Below, piece after piece: positions 16,173 through 24,153 of a DNA stretch of 64,000 nt. A program made the translations under genes and the position numbers. The number at the start of each line of letters is the position of its first letter. Position 1 is the first letter of the stretch. Source of the stretch: an uncultured Clostridium sp. (GTDB lineage: Bacteria; Bacillota; Clostridia; Lachnospirales; Lachnospiraceae); assembly GCA_937885015.1 (NCBI GenBank), contig CALAAS010000053.1, positions 1 to 64,000 on the forward strand. The letters run 5' to 3'. The notes beneath the pieces are model-generated. The model made no database searches. It saw nothing but the letters and a program-made list of their open reading frames with translations, and had not been told where the DNA came from.

Positions 16173-16973
16173 TTATTTTTTTCCTGTTCTCCCGTAAATT
16201 TCCTGATAGCAGTCATAGCAGAGCTGACCGGCGCCTTCCACATAAAAATCCCGGAATTCTATCGGTGCAGAAACCGGAATATCCAGTTTTTTATGGCAGC
16301 ACACACAGATCTCAAGCTCATCTTCCCCGCTTTTTGCGAACTTCTTCATCTTCGCTTCTCCCTGTTTGTTCCGTTTTTCCGTCTCCTTACACTGTCCGCG
16401 GTATCCGTCTATGATGTTCCGATCCTGCTCCAGCTCAATGGGAAACAAAATCGTCTCGCTTCTCTGGAACAGCGGAACTTCCACCAGCGCGTACCGCTTG
16501 TGCAGGTTTACCTTTCGAATCCGGTCAAGGTATGGCACAATGGCCCCCTTTGCATCCGTAATACAGCGATTTTCATCTACATGAACACGGCTGATTCCCA
16601 TCTCATGGGAAAGCCGTGGCCCACAGACAGACTGGAGAAATTCCATATCCTCCTGCTCCACCGGTATCATGACCGGCCTTTTTTGGATACTCCCATCCTC
16701 GCCTGGCTGCGGGAACTCCCTGGAGCGCAAAACCAGCTCGCAGAGTCCCTCCGGGTCCGCTGTCTGAACCAGAACATACCCCGGAAACAGAAGGCGTTCG
16801 ATAGGATAAAACCGTCCTCCGGAGCGGAGAAGCTGACATTTTTTCAGAACGCGGCAGCTGTCCAGCAATCCATCTCTGCATTTTTTTACCAGCAGATCTG
16901 CTGCTGCCTCTTCCCTTCCCTCTCTTGCCCGAAGTACATACCACTTCCCGGACTGTTTCATTTCCGCCCCCAT
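16173..16973 (-). CDS. loaP: LoaP/UpxY-type NusG paralogue with a C-terminal zinc-ribbon-like tail
   Basis: A specialised processive antitermination factor that binds RNA polymerase and lets it read through terminators in long operons. The NusG N-terminal domain (residues about 6-115) starts KWYVLRAREGREEAAADLL and contains LLFPGYVLVQ. A KOW-like domain follows at about 145-190. The last 50 residues hold two CxxC pairs (C223/C226 and C252/C255), which look like a zinc ribbon and are not part of core NusG. I chose the ATG at 16973 because AAAAGAGG lies eight bases upstream; an ATG 33 bases earlier is weaker. As first gene of the operon, behind the invertible promoter, it would control the whole polysaccharide locus. 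Confidence 0.88.
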   Translation of the reverse strand: MGAEMKQSGKWYVLRAREGREEAAADLLVKKCRDGLLDSCRVLKKCQLLRSGGRFYPIERLLFPGYVLVQTADPEGLCELVLRSREFPQPGEDGSIQKRPVMIPVEQEDMEFLQSVCGPRLSHEMGISRVHVDENRCITDAKGAIVPYLDRIRKVNLHKRYALVEVPLFQRSETILFPIELEQDRNIIDGYRGQCKETEKRNKQGEAKMKKFAKSGEDELEICVCCHKKLDIPVSAPIEFRDFYVEGAGQLCYDCYQEIYGRTGKK

Positions 16974-17034
16974 GATCCATCCTCTTTTCCAGGCGCAAAT
17001 AGCCATTCATTTTGTAGTCATCCGATCGCATAGA

Positions 17035-17061
17035 TTTCGTAGAATACCATATTCTACGAAA
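17035..17061. repeat. Left recombination-site-like inverted repeat of the invertible promoter
   Basis: Two perfect 11-bp arms, TTTCGTAGAAT and ATTCTACGAAA, flank an asymmetric 5-bp centre ACCAT. The same core, AGAATACCATATTCTA, occurs in opposite orientation at 17245-17271. Arms of 11 bp around a 5-8 bp spacer are the usual design of tyrosine-recombinase crossover sites. Homology between the two sites extends a few bases beyond the arms on the inner side of the segment. Confidence 0.8.
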
Positions 17062-17068
17062 ATTTTTT

Positions 17069-17244
17069 TCTATTTTTGATGGAACATTCTTTTCTATTTT
17101 TGAAATATTGATTGAATTTTGCCGAATCCAGCAGAAAAACAGACAAAATTTTGGTAATTCCCCTGTGTTTCTTAATAGAATCCTAAAATTTTTACCTGAA
17201 ACTTCTATTGAAATGACTTTTGTTTAGTGTTACAATGAACAAAG
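17069..17244 (+). promoter_or_regulatory. Candidate invertible promoter segment upstream of loaP, OFF orientation
   Basis: This AT-rich segment lies between two oppositely oriented 27-bp sites. It contains one good promoter: -35 TTGAAA at 17208-17213, a 17-base spacer, and -10 TACAAT at 17231-17236, reading on the plus strand. That direction is away from loaP and towards the terminator of sbcC. Inverting the segment would aim the promoter at loaP, with the transcript starting next to the left site and a leader of roughly 90 bases. I see no convincing minus-strand promoter here in the present orientation. A direct repeat CTATTTTTGA (17070 and 17095) may be an accessory site. Confidence 0.75.
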
Positions 17245-17271
17245 TTTCTTAGAATATGGTATTCTGCGAAA
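17245..17271. repeat. Right recombination-site-like inverted repeat of the invertible promoter
   Basis: The mate of the site at 17035-17061, in opposite orientation: arms TTTCTTAGAAT and ATTCTGCGAAA around centre ATGGT, the reverse complement of the left centre. The outer arms differ from perfect symmetry at two bases. Over 34 aligned bases the two sites differ at four positions. The -10 box of the promoter lies nine bases inside this site. Confidence 0.8.
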
Positions 17272-17283
17272 AAATTTATTTTC

Positions 17284-17326
17284 AAAAACCCAACATGGTC
17301 CGCATCGTTGAGAGGCGTGTTGGGTT
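17284..17326 (-). terminator. Rho-independent terminator of sbcC
   Basis: A 9-bp stem AACCCAACA/TGTTGGGTT with a 22-base loop is followed on the minus strand by TTTTTG. It lies just after the sbcC stop codon and insulates the invertible promoter from sbcDC transcription. It would also meet transcripts from the promoter in its present orientation. Confidence 0.75.
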
Positions 17327-17349
17327 CTGTTAGTTATTATTAGTTTGTT

Positions 17350-20300
17350 TTATTCGTCCAGCTCCCAGCGGACCCGGCTTCCAGCTGTATCCCTTGATAC
17401 CACCAGTTTCCGTCCCAGCTGTTCCTTTAATTCTGTCACATGGGAAATAATTCCCACCAGGCGTTTTCCACCGGCCAACTCTTTTAAAACTGCGATGGCT
17501 TTCATTCGGGAGTCCTCGTCCAGGGAACCAAATCCCTCGTCAATAAACATGGCGTCGATTTTCACGCTTCCGGCCGTATCCTGAATCACGTCTGCCATTC
17601 CCAGAGCCATCGCCAGAGCTGCCATGAAAGACTCGCCGCCGGATAAGGTTTTCACATCCCGGATCCGGTCCGTCAGAAGACTGTATACATCCAGATCCAG
17701 TCCTGCCTCCCCCTGTTTTCCCAGATCCTCCAGATCCCGGCACTGGAGAAGAAAAGCTCCGTCCGTCATAATTTTCAGTCTCCGGTTAGCCGCCTGAATC
17801 ATCTGCCGGAAATACCGCCGCTGCATATAGGTCTGAAAATCAAGTCTTGCCGTTTTTTCCAGCTTTCCATCTGCCGCTCTGTAGAGCAAGTCTATCTCTT
17901 GTTTCTGAGCCGCCAGCTTTTCCCGTTCCTCCAGATACTGCTTCATCTCTGCCTGAACCATCTCATTGCGGTCTCTGGCCGCCGTCCGGGCGCTGTAAGC
18001 CTCCCTGGCCGCCTCTCGCTCTGTCTGGATCTCCTGGATCCGCTGACGGATTTCTTCTTCCGGACGGCCTGTCACCCCCTCCGCAGCTGCCTGGCACTGC
18101 TCCAAAAGCGCCTGCGCCCTCACCATCTGTTCCTGGTACTGCTTCGCCCCGGAACGGATTTCCTCTTCTTCTCCAGCGGAAAGACAGGCATCCCGGTATT
18201 CCTGTGCCGACTCAAATCCCTGCTCTCTAAGGGTTTCCAGAAAATCTGCCCGTCGGTCGTCCACCTGCTCCTGCAGGCGTTCTCCGTGCTCTCTCTCCGA
18301 GGCAAGATAAGACTGCATTGTTGTCTTCCGGTCTCTGGCTGTTTCCACAGCAGCTCTGGCCTCCTGAAGCTCTCTCTCCAAAGCAGCCTGTTTTTCTTTC
18401 AGAGCCTTCAGGCGGCATTCCGCCTCCTTTCGGCTTCCCCACTCGAGAGTTTCTTCCATGCTCTTTTTTTCCATGGCGGCCGATGCCGCCTGCACCTCCA
18501 GCTCCTGAAGCTGTGTCTCCAGGCTTTCCAGAAAAGCGGCAACGCCCTGTAACGCCGTCTCCGCCAACACCAGCTCCTCTTTTTTCTTCTGCAACCCCTG
18601 AAGGCCTCGTTCCAGCCTTTCTTCCTCTCTCTGCAGCTCCTTTCGGCAGTTTTCAAACTCTCTGGAAAGTTCCAAAGTCCGCTCCAGGCGCAGCTCCAGA
18701 GAAGCTTCCGGCCCCAGTCCCTCCTTTGGCTTCAGGCTCGCCTCCAGCTCTGCTCCAGTCTCCCGCGTCTCCTCCAGGCGCGTCTGCGCTGCCCGGCATT
18801 CTTCGGAAGCGAAACGCAATGCCGCCTCTGCTGCCTCTTTTTCCTTCCCGGCCTCTTCCACTTCTTCTCCTGTTGCCGCTTCCGCCCTTAGAGCTGCCGG
18901 AAGCGGATGGCTTCTGGAACCGCAGACGGGGCACGGCTCCCCCTCTCTGAGCTCTCCCGCCAGAATCCCGGCCTGAGCCTCCAGATAGCTCCGATATAGC
19001 CGGGCGTAGGTACTGCCAGCATTCTCATACCGCTCTGCGGCTTCCTGAAACTCTTTTTGCCGCCTTTTCAGCGCCAGCTCCAACTCCTGTTCCGCCTGAA
19101 TCGCCTTCCCCAGCTTTCTGGCCTGGCTTTCCCGGTTTTTTACGATTTCCAGTTCTGCCCGCAGCTCCGCCAGACGGAGCTTGTCAGCAGAAAGCGCTTC
19201 CAGTCGGGCCCGCAGAGACTCTGACTGGCGGGAAAGATTCTCTTTCTCCTGCTCTTTTTTTTCTTTTTCTTCCTTTTTCCGGTCCGACTGCTCCAAAATT
19301 TCCCGGCAGTGTCCGGCGATGGTTTCCAGTCTGCCATACCTGGGCATGGCCTGCTCCAGTCGAAGGATTTCCCGCCCAAACCGGTCTCCTGAGGCCGCAA
19401 AACCGGCCTCGCACCGGGCCATCCGGATTTCAGCGGCGCAGGATTCCTCTTCCAGGCGCAATGCCTTCTCCTTCAGGAGTTCCACATCCGCCTTATTCTT
19501 CTCCCACTCCTTCTGCCTGCGCAAAAACTCCTCTTCTTTCGGACAGACCCGGCCCGCTGCCTCGCTTTTTTGCAGGCGCAATGCCTTTTCCTGCCATTCT
19601 CCCCGCCTTTTTTCCAGTTCCTTAAAATTATCTCTGGCCTGCCGGAAGGCCCGTATTTTTTCATTGGCTGCCCGTGCCTCTTCCAGGCCACGATGGAGTT
19701 CCTCCAGCAGGCGCTGCCTGTCCTCTAAAAGCGTTCCCGCCTCCTTTTCCGCCTGACGGCTGGAAGCAGTCAGGTTCTCTAAAAAATCGAGAATCTCCCT
19801 TCCATGGGAATCAGGTTTCTCTGACAGCATCTTCCACTGGGAAGATATCTCCTCCTCTGGCGGGAGTACCGCCCGGCCGGCACAGCTTACGCAGAGCAAT
19901 CGGTTGTTTTCCAGCTCTCCCCACAACCGGTTATTTTCCTCCCGCAGTTTTTTCTGAATGCGGCCGTAAATCCCGGTTCCAAAAATCCTGGCAAAGATTT
20001 CCTTTCTTTCTCTGGATGGAGCATGAAGAAGCTTTCTGTACTCCCCCTGGGCAATCATGGCAATCTGGCTGTACTGCTCCCGGTCCACCCCCACGATCTG
20101 ACGGATCGCCTCATTTACCTCAGAAATACGCCCGGAAAGCTCCCGACCATCGGGATATGTGAGACTGGCCCTGGCAGATACTGTTGTAAAAGTTCTCTCT
20201 CCATCCCTGTTTTTCCGTCTGCTGGCGCGTCTGTAAGCAGGACTTCGCCGGATCCGGTACACCTCACCCTTATCAGAAAAAACCAGTTCCACAAAGGTTT

Positions 20301-20523
20301 CCACATCGTCTCCCGCATACTGACTCCGCATCATAGAGCCTTCCCGCACATCTCCGCTGGCCTCTCCGTAAAGCGCAAAGGTAATGGCATCGAAAATCGT
20401 CGTTTTTCCGGCTCCTGTATCCCCGGTAATCAAAAACAGGCCGTGATCCAGGGACTCAAAATCGATCTGTGTCACACCTCCATAGGAACTAAAGGCGGAC
20501 ATGGTAAGCTTTAATGGTTTCAA
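17350..20523 (-). CDS. sbcC: Exonuclease SbcC (SMC-like ATPase)
   Basis: A 1057-residue SMC/Rad50-type ATPase that works with SbcD to cleave hairpins and process DNA ends. The N-terminal ATPase half has Walker A in ITGDTGAGKTTIFD (residues 32-45). Long coiled coils rich in Glu, Arg, Lys and Ala fill the middle, interrupted by the zinc hook PCPVCGSRSHPLP. The C-terminal half has the ABC signature LSGGESFMAALAMALG and Walker B AMFIDEGFGSLDE. Length and order are typical. The ATG overlaps the end of sbcD by 4 bases, so the two are translationally coupled. Confidence 0.96.
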   Translation of the reverse strand: MKPLKLTMSAFSSYGGVTQIDFESLDHGLFLITGDTGAGKTTIFDAITFALYGEASGDVREGSMMRSQYAGDDVETFVELVFSDKGEVYRIRRSPAYRRASRRKNRDGERTFTTVSARASLTYPDGRELSGRISEVNEAIRQIVGVDREQYSQIAMIAQGEYRKLLHAPSRERKEIFARIFGTGIYGRIQKKLREENNRLWGELENNRLLCVSCAGRAVLPPEEEISSQWKMLSEKPDSHGREILDFLENLTASSRQAEKEAGTLLEDRQRLLEELHRGLEEARAANEKIRAFRQARDNFKELEKRRGEWQEKALRLQKSEAAGRVCPKEEEFLRRQKEWEKNKADVELLKEKALRLEEESCAAEIRMARCEAGFAASGDRFGREILRLEQAMPRYGRLETIAGHCREILEQSDRKKEEKEKKEQEKENLSRQSESLRARLEALSADKLRLAELRAELEIVKNRESQARKLGKAIQAEQELELALKRRQKEFQEAAERYENAGSTYARLYRSYLEAQAGILAGELREGEPCPVCGSRSHPLPAALRAEAATGEEVEEAGKEKEAAEAALRFASEECRAAQTRLEETRETGAELEASLKPKEGLGPEASLELRLERTLELSREFENCRKELQREEERLERGLQGLQKKKEELVLAETALQGVAAFLESLETQLQELEVQAASAAMEKKSMEETLEWGSRKEAECRLKALKEKQAALERELQEARAAVETARDRKTTMQSYLASEREHGERLQEQVDDRRADFLETLREQGFESAQEYRDACLSAGEEEEIRSGAKQYQEQMVRAQALLEQCQAAAEGVTGRPEEEIRQRIQEIQTEREAAREAYSARTAARDRNEMVQAEMKQYLEEREKLAAQKQEIDLLYRAADGKLEKTARLDFQTYMQRRYFRQMIQAANRRLKIMTDGAFLLQCRDLEDLGKQGEAGLDLDVYSLLTDRIRDVKTLSGGESFMAALAMALGMADVIQDTAGSVKIDAMFIDEGFGSLDEDSRMKAIAVLKELAGGKRLVGIISHVTELKEQLGRKLVVSRDTAGSRVRWELDE

Positions 20524-21713
20524 ATTCTCTCTTCCTCCTCTGCTTCCTCCACGATTCTCTCCATAATCCGTTCCTGCTCCGCTGTCATCGTCTCATGGCG
20601 GACCGTCTCAAAAAAGGAACGGAAGGCCGCCATTGGAGTCAGAATCTCCGGTAGTTCCTCTTCCTCCCGCAGTCTCTGTCTCGTTCGGCTGTTGTCAATC
20701 CGGATTTCCAGTATGTGAGAATACCATGCCTCCAGCCGCTCCCGGAAATCAAACCGCTCTGTTTCATCCGTCAGAGTCAGGCTGACAAAATCAGAAACAC
20801 GCCCATCTTCTGATCCCTCCTGGAGAGCTGCCTCTCTGGCCCACTCTTCCACCTGTGCAAGTGTCCCCTTAAGCCTGCGCACCTCCGGCCTGCAGCAAAG
20901 CGGCAGACGCCGTATCTGCGGCTCACTTCCCTTTGGTCCCATTTCCACCACTGTGATTCCCTTCCTGTGATACTCTTCGCTGACGGAATATTTATAGGGA
21001 GTCCCACAATACCGGCAGCTCTCCCGCCCCACTTTCTGAGGGCCATGGAGATGTCCCAAAGCCGAATAATCAAACGCTTCCAGCACGGCGCTGCTGATCT
21101 GATCCAGACCTCCGGAGGTCAGAACCGCTGTCTCCGAATCACACCGCTCCGGCTCCGTCCCATCTGAGACAAAAAACTGGTGCGCCAAAATAACATTCCG
21201 CTCCTCACTTGAAATGGTTTCCCGGGACAGAAGGAACTGGCACGCCTCTGTATAACCGGATATTTCCCGATCTGTCAGATGGCGCACATGGCCCGGCCGG
21301 AAAAAAGGGCACAGATAAAAATGGACCGGTCCCCACTCGTCCTCCAGCGTTACTTTTTTCAGAAACGAATTGCGGTCAGCTGGAACAGAGGCCGAAATAT
21401 GAATCCTGTGCTGCTCCAGAAACGAAGCGCCGTAGGAAAGCCGCTCCGGGGAGTCGTGATTTCCCGCAATCATAAGAATCTCCGCCCCAGGACACGTCTC
21501 TGAAAGTTCTGTCAAAAACCGGTCAAACATCGAAACCGCCTCCGCCGATGGCGCCGGTTTATCATAAATATCCCCGCAGATCAGTACTGCATCCGGTTTT
21601 TCTGAGCTGGCAAAGTCTACAATCTGTGAAAGCGCCGCTGACTGGCTTTCACGAAGGTTGTAGCCGTTCAGCAGCTTTCCAATATGTAAATCTGAAAGAT
21701 GAAAAAATTTCAA
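20520..21713 (-). CDS. sbcD: Exonuclease subunit SbcD (Mre11-like)
   Basis: A 397-residue metallophosphoesterase, the nuclease partner of SbcC. Conserved metal-site motifs are visible in order: FHLSDLHIGK at the N-terminus, ICGDIYDKPAPS, MIAGNHDSPERL, and YSALGHLHGPQ. I place the start at a TTG codon (21713), because GAGGAG lies nine bases upstream and the protein then starts LKFFHLSDLHIGK as in the family. An ATG 96 bases further upstream would add 32 unrelated residues and run through a terminator hairpin. The last third is the capping domain that contacts SbcC. Confidence 0.93.
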   Translation of the reverse strand: MKFFHLSDLHIGKLLNGYNLRESQSAALSQIVDFASSEKPDAVLICGDIYDKPAPSAEAVSMFDRFLTELSETCPGAEILMIAGNHDSPERLSYGASFLEQHRIHISASVPADRNSFLKKVTLEDEWGPVHFYLCPFFRPGHVRHLTDREISGYTEACQFLLSRETISSEERNVILAHQFFVSDGTEPERCDSETAVLTSGGLDQISSAVLEAFDYSALGHLHGPQKVGRESCRYCGTPYKYSVSEEYHRKGITVVEMGPKGSEPQIRRLPLCCRPEVRRLKGTLAQVEEWAREAALQEGSEDGRVSDFVSLTLTDETERFDFRERLEAWYSHILEIRIDNSRTRQRLREEEELPEILTPMAAFRSFFETVRHETMTAEQERIMERIVEEAEEEERI

Positions 21714-21790
21714 TCGTTTCTTCTCCTCATTCAATCGTTTTTCATGGCAGATCAGGCTGCTGCAAATCGCTGCATCCCGGCTGTAAAGAA

Positions 21791-21828
21791 GCAGGGATGC
21801 TGCACCCATTTTTCTGCAGCATCCCTGT
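21791..21828 (-). terminator. Hairpin between the cupin gene and sbcD
   Basis: A 13-bp stem CAGGGATGCTGCA/TGCAGCATCCCTG with a 10-base loop lies just after the cupin stop codon and is followed on the minus strand by CTTCTTTAC. The tail is only moderately T-rich, so termination may be partial and leave some read-through into sbcDC. Confidence 0.6.
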
Positions 21829-21843
21829 CTGATTCGCGTTCTT

Positions 21844-22170
21844 TTAATTCAGCTGGATCAGTGCAATAAATACCAGATCCGTATCGCCTTCGTTGGCAAT
21901 ACCGTGGCCGCAGCCGTCCGGCGTAAAGGTTCTCTCTCCTACCGTAACCTGACGAACCGTTCCGTTGTCATTGTACTGGCCTTCGCCATGGATGATATAG
22001 TAGGTTTCGCTTTCGCCGTGATGCTCATGATATCCCAGGGAGCAACCCGGTGCAATCGTTACCTCGGCAAACATTTTGCATGCTGCATTTAACTCGCCTT
22101 CCTCTAAAATATGGCGGATTACCACTTTGCCAGTACCGCCGTTGGCATTCTCTCTAATTACGGTTTTCAT
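21844..22170 (-). CDS. Single-domain cupin protein
   Basis: A 108-residue small cupin. The two cupin motifs are visible: GYHEHHGESETYYIIHGEG (residues about 47-65), with the metal-binding histidines and glutamate, and a second motif ending PDGCGHGIANEG. Such proteins bind a metal and often a small sugar or organic acid; isomerase, dioxygenase or sensor roles exist in the family, so no reaction is assigned. It has its own promoter (22207-22235) and is followed by a hairpin, so it is probably monocistronic. Confidence 0.85.
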   Translation of the reverse strand: MKTVIRENANGGTGKVVIRHILEEGELNAACKMFAEVTIAPGCSLGYHEHHGESETYYIIHGEGQYNDNGTVRQVTVGERTFTPDGCGHGIANEGDTDLVFIALIQLN

Positions 22171-22206
22171 TCTTCTGTTTTTCCCTTTCTATTTCCATTT
22201 TTCTCT

Positions 22207-22235
22207 ATTATACGTCCCTTTCTCTGGCATGTAAA
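22207..22235 (-). promoter_or_regulatory. Promoter of the cupin gene
   Basis: On the minus strand, -35 TTTACA (22230-22235), a 17-base spacer and -10 TATAAT (22207-22212) lie 37 bases upstream of the cupin ATG. Confidence 0.65.
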
Positions 22236-22269
22236 TGGAAGATTCCGCCGTTCCCTCTGTCAAAGAAAA

Positions 22270-24129
22270 TCAGACGCCTTCTCCCAGCGGAAATCTGAGT
22301 TCCAGATCCCCATAGGGAATCGTAACCTCCGGAAATCCCTCCGAATAAGGCGCGATCACGTAGGGTTCATAATAAAATACCACGCCCTCATCACTTAGAT
22401 AAAAGGGCGATTCGTAGCTGAGACCATCTGAAACGGTGTGTTCCAGATCCTCCGGAGACTCAAAAGAAAAGCTGGTTTCTCTGGCCAGACGGCCAAACGC
22501 TTTGCCCACCATTTCCTGAAGCTTCTCCTGAGGCGTAGCCACAATATCTGAGAGCGTCAGCCTGGCCCCCGTTTTCCGATCAAATACCACGTATTCCCGA
22601 AGCGGGTTTCCGTGAGCTCCGCCTGCATACTCATCGCTGTCCAGGCGAATGCAGAGTACATGCTCATCCAGATAGCAGACTCCGGTTCTGCCGCAGAACA
22701 GATCCGTCAGAACGTACGCCGGCTCTCCGCTTTCATGAACCCAGGCTTCATCTGTCTGCGCTGCCTTTTCCCGACCGGCGGCCAACACAGCCTGCTGCCG
22801 TTCCTCCAGCCAGGCGTTGACTGCCTGGGTTCCCTCGTCATCGCCGTCCAATACCAGACGCTCCGTATAAATCTCTCCGGCCGTGTATTCCCCGCACGGA
22901 CATGAAATCGTTTCGCGGACTGCCTCCACATGGCCCACTCCCTCCAGCGGCGATGCAAAAAGCGCCGGCTCCAGCAGTCTCGTTTCCCGAGGTTCAGAAA
23001 GCTCTGTTACCCCCATATACGTTTCGTATCCGGAAAATGCCTGACAGTATATGGTCTCGCCGGTCACAAAGAAATTTCCGTAATTGGTAAATTCTCCCGT
23101 CATGCCCGGTTCCTCCGCTACCGTCAGTATCTCCTCCGGATCTCCAGATCCATCCCAGGGAATCCGGTAAAACACAGCGCCGCCGCTTCCGCTCTCGTCC
23201 TGTTTTCCTTCTCCTGCCCTATATGGCACCACATAATAAAGATATCCGTCCAGAACCTGCAAAAGGCTGGGGTTTTCATCCGTCTCAAACAGAGGAGTCC
23301 CTGAACAGGTCTCCAGATCGTACCGCTGCACCTGGGTTTTCCCGTTTCCATCACGGAACAGGGCAAAAAATACATCCTCCGCAAACAGCACAGACGAGGT
23401 GTTGGTAATCTCCTCCACCGGCCTTGCATTGGTTCCATCTGCCTTCGCGATCACAAGACACGTATCATTCTGCACCGGCATATATCCCAGCTGATCCACA
23501 TAGCGGGGCAGAACGCCGCCAAACAGCTCCGTACACCCCTCCGGAATCTGTCCATAAATGGTTTCCGGCGGAGCCAGCTCTCCCACCGTTTTCCCCTGAT
23601 CATCCAGACTGTAAATCACGGTGTCCTGCATGCTCCTGATATACAGCTTTCCATCTGCTGCATACATATCAAAAGGCTGGCTCATCAGATCCGCCAGATG
23701 TTCCTCTTCACCGGAAGTAACGTCCAGACGGCACAGGCTGTAAAGCTCCGACCTTTCCGTCGTCCCCTTTCCAGTTCCAGGCTGTGAAACGTCAAAATAC
23801 AGACTGTCCCCCAGCACCCAGAAAGCCCCGTTTTTCTCTCCCTCAGAAAAACGGCGCAGGACCTTCATCTCTCCTGTCTCTTTTTCAATGGCATAAATGG
23901 CGTCTCCCTGTTTCAGGTACAGCCTGCCGTCGGCCTCTACCATCGACCCGGGATTTCCCTGGGCAGATGTTTTCTCTTCCTCTGCCTCTGTCTGGACCGG
24001 CAGCGCTTCCGTCTCTTCCGGTTTGCCCGGACGGCAGGCTGCAAGCGCTGCTGCCAGTGCAAAGGCCATAGCGGCGGCCGGAAGCGCTCTCCTTCTCTTT
24101 CTCCTGTCACTCCATCTCGCGTTTCGCAT
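22270..24129 (-). CDS. Lipoprotein with DUF5050-like propeller and DUF3298/RsiV-like C-terminus
   Basis: A 619-residue lipoprotein. A basic N-terminus and hydrophobic core end in the lipobox LAAC, giving a lipid-anchored cysteine near residue 31 and an extracellular protein. Residues about 50-390 contain repeated GxLYF/YxLxR strands typical of DUF5050-like beta-propellers. The C-terminal 190 residues, from about VRETISCPCGEYTAGEIY through AGGAHGNPLREYVVFDRKTG, match DUF3298/RsiV-type domains. I place the start at the ATG at 24129 (AAAAGGAG upstream) instead of the GTG 12 bases earlier. It begins 24 bases after the addA stop, so it is probably co-transcribed with addBA. Function is not known. 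Confidence 0.8.
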   Translation of the reverse strand: MRNARWSDRRKRRRALPAAAMAFALAAALAACRPGKPEETEALPVQTEAEEEKTSAQGNPGSMVEADGRLYLKQGDAIYAIEKETGEMKVLRRFSEGEKNGAFWVLGDSLYFDVSQPGTGKGTTERSELYSLCRLDVTSGEEEHLADLMSQPFDMYAADGKLYIRSMQDTVIYSLDDQGKTVGELAPPETIYGQIPEGCTELFGGVLPRYVDQLGYMPVQNDTCLVIAKADGTNARPVEEITNTSSVLFAEDVFFALFRDGNGKTQVQRYDLETCSGTPLFETDENPSLLQVLDGYLYYVVPYRAGEGKQDESGSGGAVFYRIPWDGSGDPEEILTVAEEPGMTGEFTNYGNFFVTGETIYCQAFSGYETYMGVTELSEPRETRLLEPALFASPLEGVGHVEAVRETISCPCGEYTAGEIYTERLVLDGDDEGTQAVNAWLEERQQAVLAAGREKAAQTDEAWVHESGEPAYVLTDLFCGRTGVCYLDEHVLCIRLDSDEYAGGAHGNPLREYVVFDRKTGARLTLSDIVATPQEKLQEMVGKAFGRLARETSFSFESPEDLEHTVSDGLSYESPFYLSDEGVVFYYEPYVIAPYSEGFPEVTIPYGDLELRFPLGEGV

Positions 24130-24153
24130 CACGTTTTCCACTCCTTTTACACG

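Noticed and set aside
17035..17271. The paired sites as plain regulator operators
   Set aside because: Each site is palindromic and could bind a dimer, but the centres are asymmetric and opposite, and a promoter lies between them. This favours recombination sites, although the operator reading is not excluded.
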